DNA of 64,000 nucleotides from Hormiphora californensis (lineage: Eukaryota; Ctenophora; Tentaculata; Cydippida; Pleurobrachiidae), in contig CM035356.1 of assembly GCA_020137815.1 (NCBI GenBank), forward strand, positions 5,490,145-5,554,144, read 5' to 3'. Positions 1-10,772 of the stretch are shown piece after piece. Made by a program: the position numbers and the translations under genes. Each line of letters opens with the position of its first letter. The first letter of the stretch is position 1. The notes under the pieces were generated by a model that did not search any database, was not told the DNA's origin, and saw nothing but the letters and a program-made list of their open reading frames with translations.

Positions 1-470
1 TTTTGGAGTTTGGTGGGGAGTTTGGTTTGGTTTGGTTTGGTTTGGTTTGGTTTGGTTTGGTTTGGTTTGGTTTGGTTTGGTTTGGTTTGGTTTGGTTTGG
101 TTTGGTTTGGCGGGGGTTTGGTTCAGTTTGGTTTGATTTGATTTGGTTTGGTTTGGTTTGGTTTGGTTTGGTTTGGTTTGGAGTTTGGTGGGGGGTTTGG
201 TTTGGTTCAGTTTGGTTTGGTTTGGTCTGGTTAAGTTTGGTTTGGTTTGGTTTGGTTTGGTTCAGTTTGGTTTGGTTTGATTTGGTTTGGTTCAGTTTGG
301 TTTGGTTTGGTTTGGTTTGGTTTGGTTTGGTTTGGTTTGGTTTGGTTTGGTTTGGTTTGGTTTGGTTTGGTTTGGTTTGGTTTGGTTTGGTTTGGTTTGG
401 TTTGGTTTGGTTTGGTTTGGTTTGGTTTGTTTGTTTGGTCTGCTTTGGTTTGGTTTGGTCTGACTACCCA
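1..470. repeat. (TTTGG)n pentanucleotide microsatellite
   Basis: Nearly uninterrupted TTTGG repeats with a few variant units (TTCAG, TTTGA, GAGTTTGGTGGGG). It touches the left edge of the window, so its full length is unknown. It is stop-free in several frames, which creates long artefactual open frames. It is G-rich but does not match the usual animal telomere repeat TTAGGG. Confidence 0.95.
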
Positions 471-865
471 CCTCACTACCAGCATGTATCTCATCCAGCG
501 GCCTCGGTTCCATTTCATAAAACTCTGTGTCCGTCTCTGTAAGGGACCGACAGGATGTGTTCTGACGCAGACCAAGGTCTCTTCTTATCTGCCAAACTGT
601 GTGGGTTGTTGAATGTTGAGTGTTACTACTACTACTAGTAGTAGTTGTTGAATGTTGAGTGTTGTTTGAATTAATATTTCTAGATTTATAGGGGATTTAT
701 AGCAGTTAGAGATTCGACTACTGGAGCCAGTTTGGGTATTGAGTTAAGTCTCGACTATTATAATGAATAAATAATTTACTTTTACTAATATTAAATTTCT
801 GTTTTCAAACTAAACTAAAACAGTGGACTGAATTCATCATTATTCTAATACAATAGAACACGTAC

Positions 866-1841
866 CTTTGATAGTGTCAGTGAATGCGGTAGGCCACATT
901 TTAACTGTAGAAGGTGTCCTAAATAAACCTTTAATCTTGATAACATTCTCCAGCTTGAAATATTGGAAAAGGACTTCACTGAAGCACCATCGCACTCTGT
1001 CGTACGCAATACAGCACCTGAGTGTAAGCGGGAGGGTACAAGTTTTGTTCATAGTTTGCCATAAACAGCTATCCTCGTACCCTGTCCGAGCATATATTGG
1101 CCTTACCCTATTCTCATTTCTCTCAAATAACCACGGAGCGCACGAGACCTGTGGTCAGAGTATTGGCCTGACAGCTCGCACCGTATTAATTTTTAATAAA
1201 ACCTGTTCCACTGTGAGAAGTATAACGGTAAATATTGTTTACTTAATGGGATTTTGAAACTCTTGAAGTGACAACAGATTCAGTAAAATGATTAAGGGCG
1301 GGATGAAAACTTTAGTGGCCAATTCAATTTCATATGATACTGATAGGTCACACGCCTGTCTCTATGGTTGCTATAGTTTCATTCACTCTCGTCTCTTAGC
1401 CTCGAGTCAGTAATGATCTTGGGGGGTTTATGAGACAGTATGCATACACTTACAGTCGGACCCCGATTTATCGGGATGCTCGGGGGAAAGGGTTTCGCCC
1501 GGTAAATCGGGGTCAAATACAGTGAGTTTCCTAATCGGGGGACCGGGAAATGTATCCTCCCGGTAAATCGGAGTTTCGGTAAATCGGGGTCCGACTACAT
1601 CGATATGCACCACCAAAACTAAAAGCTACCTCAGGTACCTGCGGAGGACGGATGCCCTGTAGCTCTCAGGGGTGTGGGTGCCAGATTTGGGCTTACAGTT
1701 TGGGAAAGGGAGCTGTCTCATCCAGGCCTCTAACATCCCCACAACCTCACTATTACTGGTAGTTGACTGGACTAGGATCCATAGATCCGGGGCAGCAAGG
1801 GGAGGACGAGGGGTGGAGCTAGCACTCATCCTCTCAGACAT
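866..1841 (-). CDS. Two 5' exons of an unrecognised protein gene (partial)
   Basis: Two minus-strand exons join in phase. Exon 1 (1841-1639) opens with MSERMSASSTPRPP and ends at a donor reading CGCAG|GTACC. Exon 2 (1017-866) follows an acceptor CACTCAG and ends AAAG|GTACGTG. Exon 1 ends in phase 2 and exon 2 begins in phase 2, giving a joined peptide of about 118 residues with coding-like composition, including WMRQLPFPNC and the YDRVRWCFSEVLFQYFKLEN segment. TATATAAT lies just before the ATG, so this may be the first exon, or the ATG may follow a CTAG acceptor. Later exons would lie beyond the left edge. The intron holds a pogo-type MITE and a 22-bp palindrome. I recognise no family. Confidence 0.5.
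1453..1596. mobile_element. pogo/Tigger-like MITE
   Basis: A short element with inverted ends starting CAGTCGGACCCCGATTTA and ending TAAATCGGGGTCCGACT. The left side has the TA dinucleotide typical of Tc1/mariner/pogo insertion; the right end is slightly decayed. Inside it are further CGGTAAATCGG and ACCGGG repeats and no coding capacity. Related copies are at 9791-9833 (fragment) and 53052-53906. It lies in the intron of the unrecognised minus-strand gene. Confidence 0.8.
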
Positions 1842-1916
1842 CTAGATTATATAGCGCTGAGGGTGAGATGTCACCGACAGTGGTGCCACCCGCACAGTGC
1901 CACCCGTACAGTGCCG

Positions 1917-2002
1917 CCCACAGCGTGGTGACATATAGACACCTGGCGCGACCCCGCTCAATCTTGGTCGCACACGGTGTCTATGTCACCAAGCCCACAG
2001 CG
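1917..2002. mobile_element. 68-bp hairpin element with 9-bp target duplication
   Basis: TGGTGACATATAGACACC at 1926 pairs with GGTGTCTATGTCACCA ending near 1991. The whole is bracketed by perfect direct repeats CCCACAGCG at 1917-1925 and 1994-2002. A 9-bp duplication is what Mutator-like transposases make. A sister copy is at 26263-26327, and a stripped 28-bp form lies in a coding exon at 54983-55010. There is no coding capacity. Confidence 0.75.
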
Positions 2003-2274
2003 TGGTGCACAGCATCTTTAACATCGTGCACCACGCTGCGGGCGGCGCTGTGCGGGTGGCCAATATGACGGGGCACTTGTCAGATATATTACCAGAACAC
2101 AATATCACTGAGAAAGATATATATCACTGAGAACATGTGTATAATTCAGTGTACATGTGCACGGATTGAAACGAAGAGCGCAGAGAAAGAGAAGGAAATG
2201 GCGTAATGAGGGCCTACAGACCAGTCTTTTGTCCGTAACCAGTGCTCTGTTGCCATGGCAACCGTCAATGGAGA

Positions 2275-2376
<102 letters not shown>

Positions 2377-2600
2377 TAAAACAAAGTAACTCAGGGTCCA
2401 CCGCTCTACAAGGAGTAGCGAATGGTAAACGTAAATTGAAATATTACACACATCACGCCCAGAAAACAAATACCAAATAGGAAAGCACACTGAGAACAAG
2501 CTACAAAAGCCCAGTTTCAAATAATATTCCCTAGTCACCACAGCATTCACTCAGAGCCCAAAATACCCAAAAAAAATATCCACTCAAATTGTCTGTGTGT

Positions 2601-5600
2601 CTATACTACATTGGTAGATAAAAGTCCAGGTGAAGAAATGGGTATATCAGGAAGGCCTCTCCTCAGGCTAATAGTTCCATTGCCATTGACCGTTATAGGT
2701 GGTTTGTTTATCCCCGGTATGAGATGGTGGGGTGGCACCTCTGGGCAGCTTGCCAGCGCTGGGTTATCTAGACATGATCCCAGTGAGAGTTGAGAGATAG
2801 CAGTAGTGTCACCATCATTCACGGTCATCATGGGAACGTTATACATGACAACACCCTGCCGTCTAACACAGGGAGAGTGAGTTTTTCGGCGGAGTTTCGT
2901 GATGGCCGCGATTTGGACGTCCAGTTTGCATCCCGGGAAGAGACAGTCTCGGTATGTTTTTACTACCAGTAGGTAGAGCAGGGGTAGGAAGACTCCGCCA
3001 AAACAGATCCACGCGTTGGAAAACTCAGCCAAGGGCTGGGGAATGGGCGTAGTGCTGAGCTTTAGGATACCTGAGAGGGGATTGGAGTTATGACACTGTT
3101 GGTCAATTAAAGCAGCTTACTAAAATTGATTATTGGTCTAGTTATACATTAACATTATATAATCATTTTGCTCCAATATGTCTCTAGAGCTCTCTCCTAA
3201 GCTGATATAATATATGTCATCTAGAGAGAAAGAGGGATCAAGATGTCATCTCCAGCTAGAACTTACCACAGATAAAGAAGGGTATTACAGTGATGAGGAA
3301 TATCCCCATAGCAATACAGGGTGTTAAATAGTTCCTGTGAGAGGGGAGAGAGGGATTAGCAATACAGGGTGTCAAATAGTTCCTGTGAGAGGGGAGAGAG
3401 GGATTAGCAATACATGGTGTCAAATAGTTCCTGTGAGAGGGGAGAGAGGGATTAGCAATACAGGGTGTCAAATAGTTCCTGTGAGAGGGGAGAGAGGGAT
3501 TAGCAATACAGGGTGTCAAATAGTTCCTGTGAGAGGGGAGAGAGGGATTAGCAATACAGGGTGTCAAATAGTTCCTGTGAGAGGGGAGAGAGGGATTAGC
3601 AATACAGGGTGTCAAATAGTTCCTGTGAGAGGGGAGAGAGGGATTAGCAATACAGGGTGTCAAATAGTTCCTGGGAGAGGGGAGAGAGGGATTAGCAATA
3701 CAGGGTGTCAAATAGTTCCTGTGAGATGGGAGAGAGGGATTAGCAATACAGGGTGTCAAATAGTTCCTGTGAGAGGGGAGAGAGGGATTAGCAATACAGG
3801 GTGTCAAATAGTTCCTGTGAGAGGGGAGAGAGGGATTAGCAATACAGGGTGTCAAATAGTTCTTGTGAGAGGGGAGAGAGGGATTAGCAATACAGGGTGT
3901 CAAATAGTTCCTGTGAGAGGGGGATTAGCAATACAGGGTGTCAAATAGTTCCTGTGAGAGGGGAGAGAGGATTTAGCAATACAGGGTGTCAAATAGTTCC
4001 TGTGAGAGGGGAGAGAGGGATTAGCAATACATGGTGTCAAATAGTTCCTGTGAGAGGGGAGAGAGGGATTAGCAATACAGGGTGTCAAATAGTTCCTGTG
4101 AGAGGGGAGAGAGGGATTAGCAATACAGGGTGTCAAATAGTTCCTGTGAGAGGGGAGAGAGGGATTAGCAATACAGGGTGTCAAATAGTTCCTGTGAGAG
4201 GGGAGAGAGGGATTAGCAATACAGGGTGTCAAATAGTTCCTGTGAGAGGGGAGAGAGGGATTAGCAATACAGGGTGTCAAATAGTTCTTGTGAGAGGGGA
4301 GAGAGGGATTAGCAATACAGGGTGTCAAATAGTTCCTGTGAGAGGGGAGAGAGGGATTAGCAATACAGGGTGTCAAATAGTTCCTGTGAGAGGGGAGAGA
4401 GGGATTAGCAATACATGGTGTCAAATAGTTCCTGTGAGAGGGGAGAGAGGGATTAGCAATACAGGGTGTCAAATAGTTCCTGTGAGAGGGGAGAGAGGGA
4501 TTAGCAATACATGGTGTCAAATAGTTCCTGTGAGAGGGGAGAGAGGGATTAGCAATACAGGGTGTCAAATAGTTCCTGTGAGAGGGGAGAGAGGGATTAG
4601 CAATACAGGGTGTCAAATAGTTCCTGTGAGAGGGGAGAGAGGGATTAGCAATACAGGGTGTCAAATAGTTCCTGTGAGAGGGGAGAGAGGGATTAGCAAT
4701 ACAGGGTGTCAAATAGTTCCTGTGAGAGGGGAGAGAGGGATTAGCAATACAGGGTGTCAAATAGTTCCTGTGAGAGGGGAGAGAGGGATTAGCAATACAG
4801 GGTGTCAAATAGTTCCTGTGAGAGGGGAGAGAGGGATTAGCAATACAGGGTGTCAAATAGTTCCTGTGAGAGGGGAGAGAGGGATTAGCAATACAGGGTG
4901 TCAAATAGTTCCTGTGAGAGGGGAGAGAGGGATTAGCAATACAGGGTGTCAAATAGTTCCTGTGAGAGGGGAGAGAGGGATTAGCAATACAGGGTGTCAA
5001 ATAGTTCCTGTGAGAGGGGAGAGAGGGATTAGCAATACAGGGTGTCAAATAGTTCCTGTGAGAGGGGAGAGAGGGATTAGCAATACAGGGTGTCAAATAG
5101 TTCCTGTGAGAGGGGAGAGAGGGATTAGCAATACAGGGTGTCAAATAGTTCCTGTGAGAGGGGAGAGAGGGATTAGCAATACAGGGTGTCAAATAGTTCC
5201 TGTGAGAGGGGAGAGAGGGATTAGCAATACAGGGTGTCAAATAGTTCCTGTGAGAGGGGAGAGAGGGATTAGCAATACAGGGTGTCAAATAGTTCCTGTG
5301 AGAGGGGAGAGAGGGATTAGCAATACAGGGTGTCAAATAGTTCCTGTGAGAGGGGAGAGAGGGATTAGCAATACAGGGTGTCAAATAGTTCCTGTGAGAG
5401 GGGAGAGAGGGATTAGCAATACAGGGTGTCAAATAGTTCCTGTGAGAGGGGAGAGAGGGATTAGCAATACAGGGTGTCAAATAGTTCCTGTGAGAGGGGA
5501 GAGAGGGATTAGCAATACAGGGTGTCAAATAGTTCCTGTGAGAGGGGAGAGAGGGATTAGCAATACAGGGTGTCAAATAGTTCCTGTGAGAGGGGAGAGA

Positions 5601-8600
5601 GGGATTAGCAATACAGGGTGTCAAATAGTTCCTGTGAGAGGGGAGAGAGGGATTAGCAATACAGGGTGTCAAATAGTTCCTGTGAGAGGGGAGAGAGGGA
5701 TTAGCAATACATGGTGTCAAATAGTTCCTGTGAGAGGGGAGAGAGGGATTAGCAATACAGGGTGTCAAATAGTTCCTGTGAGAGGGGAGAGAGGGATTAG
5801 CAATACAGGGTGTCAAATAGTTCCTGTGAGAGGGGAGAGAGGGATTAGCAATACAGGGTGTCAAATAGTTCCTGTGAGAGGGGAGAGAGGGATTAGCAAT
5901 ACAGGGTGTCAAATAGTTCCTGTGAGAGGGGAGAGAGGGATTAGCAATACAGGGTGTCAAATAGTTCCTGTGAGAGGGGAGAGAGGGATTAGCAATACAT
6001 GGTGTCAAATAGTTCCTGTGAGAGGGGAGAGAGGGATTAGCAATACAGGGTGTCAAATAGTTCCTGTGAGAGGGGAGAGAGGGATTAGCAATACAGGGTG
6101 TCAAATAGTTCCTGTGAGAGGGGAGAGAGGGATTAGCAATACAGGGTGTCAAATAGTTCCTGTGAGAGGGGAGAGAGGGATTAGCAATACAGGGTGTCAA
6201 ATAGTTCCTGTGAGAGGGGAGAGAGGGATTAGCAATACAGGGTGTCAAATAGTTCCTGTGAGAGGGGAGAGAGGGATTAGCAATACAGGGTGTCAAATAG
6301 TTCCTGTGAGAGGGGAGAGAGGGATTAGCAATACAGGGTGTCAAATAGTTCCTGTGAGAGGGGAGAGAGGGATTAGCAATACAGGGTGTCAAATAGAGTT
6401 GTATAGCAAGACATTTTGTTTCGTTATACAGCTCACCTTTCTCGTTTCACGAGCGATTTTGGGCTTGCCCTCGAACCCCCGAACCACCTCATGGTATTAT
6501 ACCAGCGACTAAACCATAGTTTACATTTAACCTCTATTAAGTCCTCTCTTCTTCTCTCACAGTAAGAGAACAAAACAGCAACTATTTTATCTCTATATCT
6601 CTCAATTTCCCGCAAAATTTCTCTCTCACTCGCATGAGATTAACTCTCTCTCTCTCTCCCCTTCTATAGTTCAAGATTCATTCTCTCTCTCTCCCCCCAC
6701 TACGCGATATCGATCACGCACTAATTAACAATTCCATTTTCCTTCCTACCTCAGTTGTATAGCAAGACATTTTGTTTTGTTATACAGCTCACCTTTCTCG
6801 TTTCACGAGCGATTTTGGGCTTGCCCTCGAACCCCCGAACCACCTCATGGTATTATACCAGCGACTAAACCATAGTTTACATTTAACCTCTATCAAGTCC
6901 TCTTTTCTTCTCTCACAGTAAGAGAACAAAACAGCAACTATTATCTCTATATCTCTCAATTTCCCGCAAAATTTCTCTCTCACTCGCATGAGATTAACTC
7001 TCTCTCTCTCTCCCCTTCTATAGTTCAAGATTCATTCTCTCTCTCTCCCCCCACTACGCGATATCGATCACGCACTAATTAACAATTCCATTTTCCTTCC
7101 TACCTCAGTTGTATAGCAAGACATTTTGTTTTGTTATACAGCTCACCTTTCTCGTTTCACGAGCGATTTTGGGCTTGCCCTCGAACCCCCGAACCACCTC
7201 ATGGTATTATACCAGCGACTAAACCATAGTTTACATTTAACCTCTATTAAGTCCTCTCTTCTTCTCTCACAGTAAGAGAACAAAACAGCAACTATTTTAT
7301 CTCTATATCTCTCAATTTCCCGCAAAATTTCTCTCTCACTCGCATGAGATTAACTCTCTCTCTCTCTCTCCCCTTCTATAGTTCAAGATTCGTTCTCTCT
7401 CTCTCCCCCCACTACGCGATACCCTCCACCCGCCCCGAACCGCCCCGCCCACCACCAATATATACATACTAAACAAAACTGTTGACTGAGAACAAATCCT
7501 TGCTAGTTCAGCCTTCTAACCTAATCGGACTTAATTGATCCTAATCAGACAGATAGGTCTCACATTACACATATAATATATACCGCGGTAGCCATCAAGC
7601 TAATCGAGAAAGCAAATAAACTCAAGAACCAAGAGAAAGATCAGAAGAACTCATCCCCACCTGTCGCAGGGATAGAGAGCCAAAGATCCAAGACTCATAG
7701 GGAAGAAGAATCAATATCCTGCGACTCTCGAAGGAGTTTACCCTCCCGAACCCGAAGCCACCTATAATGGAACCTGTCCTGTGGGCAGTTCCTGATGGTG
7801 GGGGAGGGGAGGGGGGCTATTCTCCTAGTGCCGGCGATATCGCTTTGCGATAGTCCCCTGTGGGCTTGCCGTTGGCAAGCCCAGGCACTCCGTAGATAGA
7901 TAGATAGAGAGGGTGTCAAATAGTTCCTGGGAGAGGGGAGAGAGGGATTAGCAATACAGGGTGTCAAATAGTTCCTGTGAGATGGGAGAGAGGGATTAGC
8001 AATACATGGTGTCAAATAGTTCCTGTGAGAGGGGAGAGAGGGATTAGCAATACAGGGTGTCAAATAGTTCCTGTGAGAGGGGAGAGAGAGATTAGCAATA
8101 CAGGGTGTCAAATAGTTCCTGTGAGAGGGGAGAGAGGGATTAGCAATACAGGGTGTCAAATAGTTCCTGAGAGAGGGGAGAGAGGGATTAGCAATACAGG
8201 GTGTCAAATAGTTCCTGTGAGAGGGGAGAGAGGGATTAGCAATACAGGGTGTCAAATAGTTCCTGTGAGAGGGGAGAGAGGGATTAGCAATACATGGTGT
8301 TAAATAGTTCCTGTGAGAGGGGAGACAGGTTTGGTGTTAGTGGTGTATACATTTAGAGTCTCCCCGAGAACTTCCAAAGCTATATTATATCGTCAACAAC
8401 TAGCAACTACATACACCTCGTGCCCTAATTGGTATATGACGTCATAATCGTATGACTAATTACTGTGTGACGTCATTAATTACCGTGTAATTAATTACCT
8501 CTGTCATTCCAATGCTCTGACAGAACATAATCGTATGACGTCTTTAATTACCGTGTAATGGTGAGGTCCTTTGCCATTCCAGATTTCTTCTTCAGAATTG

Positions 8601-10772
8601 TGGCAGTTAGTCTCCGGTTATTTTCCTCCCTAACTAACAGCACCATGTAACTGGACATTATCAGGGCCAGGGGCAACACAAGGAATATTCCGATTGACCT
8701 ACAGCAAGGGGATCAGTTATTAGAAGAGAGGAGTATCTGTTGCATTTGCAACTGTCAGCAGTGCGAAGCTCCACACAGATATCTAGGATCGAACAATATA
8801 TCACGGAGAGTTTGTAGCGCCGCCAGACAGCTGAAGAATTAGATGAGTTTCACTTACGTGAAGAAGAGAGTGAGATCCCGATATAGAAAACTCTGGTAGC
8901 ATCCACCCCGTATCGGGTCGTATAAATACGGGTTATCTACTTTCAACAGCGGGTACAACTAGGAAGGGGGAACAAGGGGTTAGGGGAGGATGGGGTTAGT
9001 TGATAATGGGGTTAGAGAAGGAAGTGGTTAGGGGAACAAGGGGTTAGGGAAGATAGGGGAGAATGGGGTTAGAGAAGGAAGTGGTTAGGGGAGAAAGTGG
9101 TTAGTGGAGAAAGGGGTTAGGGGAGATAGGGGAGAATGGGGTTAGGGGAGAATGGGGTTAGAGAAGGAAGTGGTTAGGGGAGAAAGGGTTTAGGGGAGGA
9201 TGGGGTTAGGGGAGAAAGGGTTAGGGGAGAATGGGGTTAGGGGAGGATGGGGTTAGGGGAGAATGGGGTTAGAGAAGGAAGTGGTTAGGGGAGAAAGTGG
9301 TTAGGGGAGAAAGGGGTTAGGGGAGGATGGGGTTAGGGGAGAAAGGGGTTAGTGGAATGAAGGGGTTGTGGAGGAATATGGTTAGCTAAGGAAGGGGTTA
9401 GCTAAGGAAGGGGTTAGGTAAGGAAGGGGTTAGGGAAGGAAGGGTTAGGGAAGAAAGGTTGGCTGTTGATGGAGAGTAATTTTAGTCAGCGGATATCGAA
9501 TTTACAAGATGTGAAGCTGTGACAAGAAGGGTGGACAGAGCAATTAATTTTTGATGGATCCAGAAACAAAAAGAGAGATAGTATATAGTTTACTGACTTA
9601 GGAATTCTAAAGGGAGGCTGGAGCAATTAATTTTTGATGAATTTACATGACCCGTGTGAGAGAAAGCTCATTAATAATTGGACATGTCAACATATATTAG
9701 GTAATCTAGCACAGGATCCAATACCTCCCAACTCAATGCTGTTAGAAAGCTTTAACTTTAAGTGATTTAACGTAGCGGTCATTTGAAATACAGTCAGACC
9801 CCGATTTACCGGGATGCTTGGGGGGAAAGGGTTCTATAGAGCTACTGATATTCCTTACCTGCGGAAAAGCACAGATAAGCCAAGTATTGAGTGCAATCTG
9901 TTTACTAGTTGACACAGATATGGTAGTCCGCAGATCACTGTATCTCGCCACAATAATATCAATCATCAATATGGCAGCGTGTACTATATATACAGTATAA
10001 ATGTAGGAGGATAGGAGCCCGCACCACCAGCAGAATAAAACACCGAGACCCCATCCTGGTGCCACCATCGAGTAGCTTACCACTGGGGGGAGAGAGAGGG
10101 GGATTAGAATAGCTTACCACTAGGGGGAGAGAGGGGATTAGAATAGTGCAGTACTATTAAATACAGAGAGAAAGGGTGATTAGGGAATGAACTTGTAGGA
10201 CACAAATCTAGTGCCTGCACTACTTACAGGGAAATATGGTGAAACCAAGAAAGAATTGGTTAAAGGAGAGCGATACAAAAAACACGAAAGTGAAGTTATC
10301 AACTTCTCTCCACCGTTCAATTATTGCTGATATTATCACAGACACATTCCCAAGAATAGTGCACATCATGAGTGCCAAGTACAGGAGACATAGAACTGCA
10401 GGGAGAGAATGGGGTCACTACCATGGAGTTGGTGGTTTTGTACATTTATTGTACATTGCCATTTTCCCGCGGAATTCAGTGTACAATGTATACGCGCCGC
10501 GCGCAGGTGTCAACTAATTTGGTGCCGCCGCACACGTCACAGCGGACAATTAGGTACACCCAAATTGATAGTCTGGTAACGATAATGAAAACGTCTTCAA
10601 TCATTAATAATTAATCATACTTAATTAATAATTGGTAATGAGGGATTCCTGTGAAACAAAATGTATCAGAAAGTTATGAACTTACAGATCGAGAGAGGAA
10701 GGGCCCGGTCAACTACATTTTCAAGACTTTCCAGCATGGTCTCAGAACTATTAGTACCAAACATATTCGCAA
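2601..10772 (-). CDS. Seven-transmembrane receptor, class A (rhodopsin)-like, seven exons found
   Basis: Seven minus-strand exons join in consistent phase: 10772-10686, 10395-10228, 10082-9859, 8958-8858, 8698-8552, 3334-3267 and 3070-2601, about 420 residues; the start exon was not found. Order: glycosylatable N-terminus (NSS); TM1 with the class A GN motif (CTILGNVSVIISAI); TM2 NFTFVFFVSLSFNQFFLGF; TM3 starting LFCWWCG; IIVARYSDL where DRY is expected; TM4 with a single W; loop 2 GGCYQS, able to pair with the TM3 cysteine; TM5 GIFLVLPLALIM; basic loop 3; TM6 IAMGIFLITVIPFFIC (no CWxP tryptophan); TM7 ending LPLLY in place of NPxxY; a 100-residue tail. The degenerate DRY and NPxxY suggest a lineage-specific receptor. 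The ligand cannot be inferred. The intron before TM6 is 5.2 kb, nearly all repeat. Confidence 0.85.
3335..8325. repeat. 48-bp minisatellite, about 70 copies, built from an intron acceptor plus exon start
   Basis: Highly homogeneous 48-bp units fill 3335-6396 (about 64 units) and, after an inserted element, 7911-8325 (about 9 more diverged units). Read on the minus strand each unit is a pyrimidine tract ending CTCACAG followed by GAACTATTTGACACCCTG. This is the acceptor and first bases of the receptor's TM6 exon (3334-3267), which is itself the last copy. One unit near 3910 is 7 bp short. Common variants are ACATGG for ACAGGG and CTTGTG for CCTGTG. Units are stop-free on both strands, so long open frames here are repeat artefacts, apart from the splicing question raised in the findings. 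Confidence 0.95.
6397..7910 (+). mobile_element. Non-autonomous LINE derivative: tandem 5' monomers joined to a LINE 3' tail
   Basis: A 1.5-kb insertion inside the 48-bp minisatellite, bracketed by GGGTGTCAAATAG at 6384-6396 and 7911-7923 (a 13-bp target duplication). Its left part is about 2.9 tandem copies of a 354-356 bp unit starting AGTTGTATAGCAAGAC (6397, 6753, 7107). From about 7583 it matches the 3' end of the LINE at 46149-48312: the last codons of its ORF, its 3' UTR and a TAGATAGATAG tail. The layout resembles L1 promoter monomers fused to a 3' end by a large internal deletion. Confidence 0.8.
8501..8523. repeat. Palindromic 23-mer, family member
   Basis: CTGTCATTCCAATGCTCTGA followed by CAG, a variant of the dispersed palindrome seen at 1153, 32751, 49301, 49363, 51461, 57254, 57645 and 57673. 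It sits 28 bp from the 5' splice site of the receptor's TM5 exon, inside a duplicated stretch of that splice-site sequence (ACACGGTAATTAA with TATGACGTC). Confidence 0.7.
8960..9460. repeat. Purine-rich GGTTAGGGGAGAA minisatellite at an intron end
   Basis: Irregular units of GGGGTTAGGGGAGAATGGGG and GAGAAGGAAGTGGTTAGGG. On the minus strand the units read as pyrimidine tracts with CTAACCCC, which resembles a branch point plus polypyrimidine tract. The array ends next to the acceptor of receptor exon 8958-8858. Unlike the 48-bp array it does not carry the exon start. Confidence 0.9.
9791..9833 (+). mobile_element. pogo-like MITE end fragment
   Basis: CAGTCAGACCCCGATTTACC after a TA dinucleotide, followed by GGGATGCTTGGGGGGAAAGG. 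It matches the left end of the element at 1453. The right end is absent. It is in the receptor intron, 26 bp downstream (transcript sense) of the exon 10082-9859 donor. Confidence 0.7.

Noticed and set aside
1-470. Telomere-like repeat
   Set aside because: TTTGG does not match TTAGGG and unique genes follow without subtelomeric structure that I can recognise.
3897-6512. 871-codon plus-strand open frame of RGERGISNTGCQIVPV repeats
   Set aside because: It is the 48-bp intronic minisatellite read on the non-transcribed strand. No start context, no unique sequence and it ends shortly after the array.
3335-8325. CRISPR-like array
   Set aside because: Units are continuous with no unique spacers, and the window is a metazoan genome.
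10236-10614. Plus-strand open frames over 10.2-10.6 kb
   Set aside because: Shadows of the minus-strand TM1-TM2 receptor exon and adjacent AT-rich intron.
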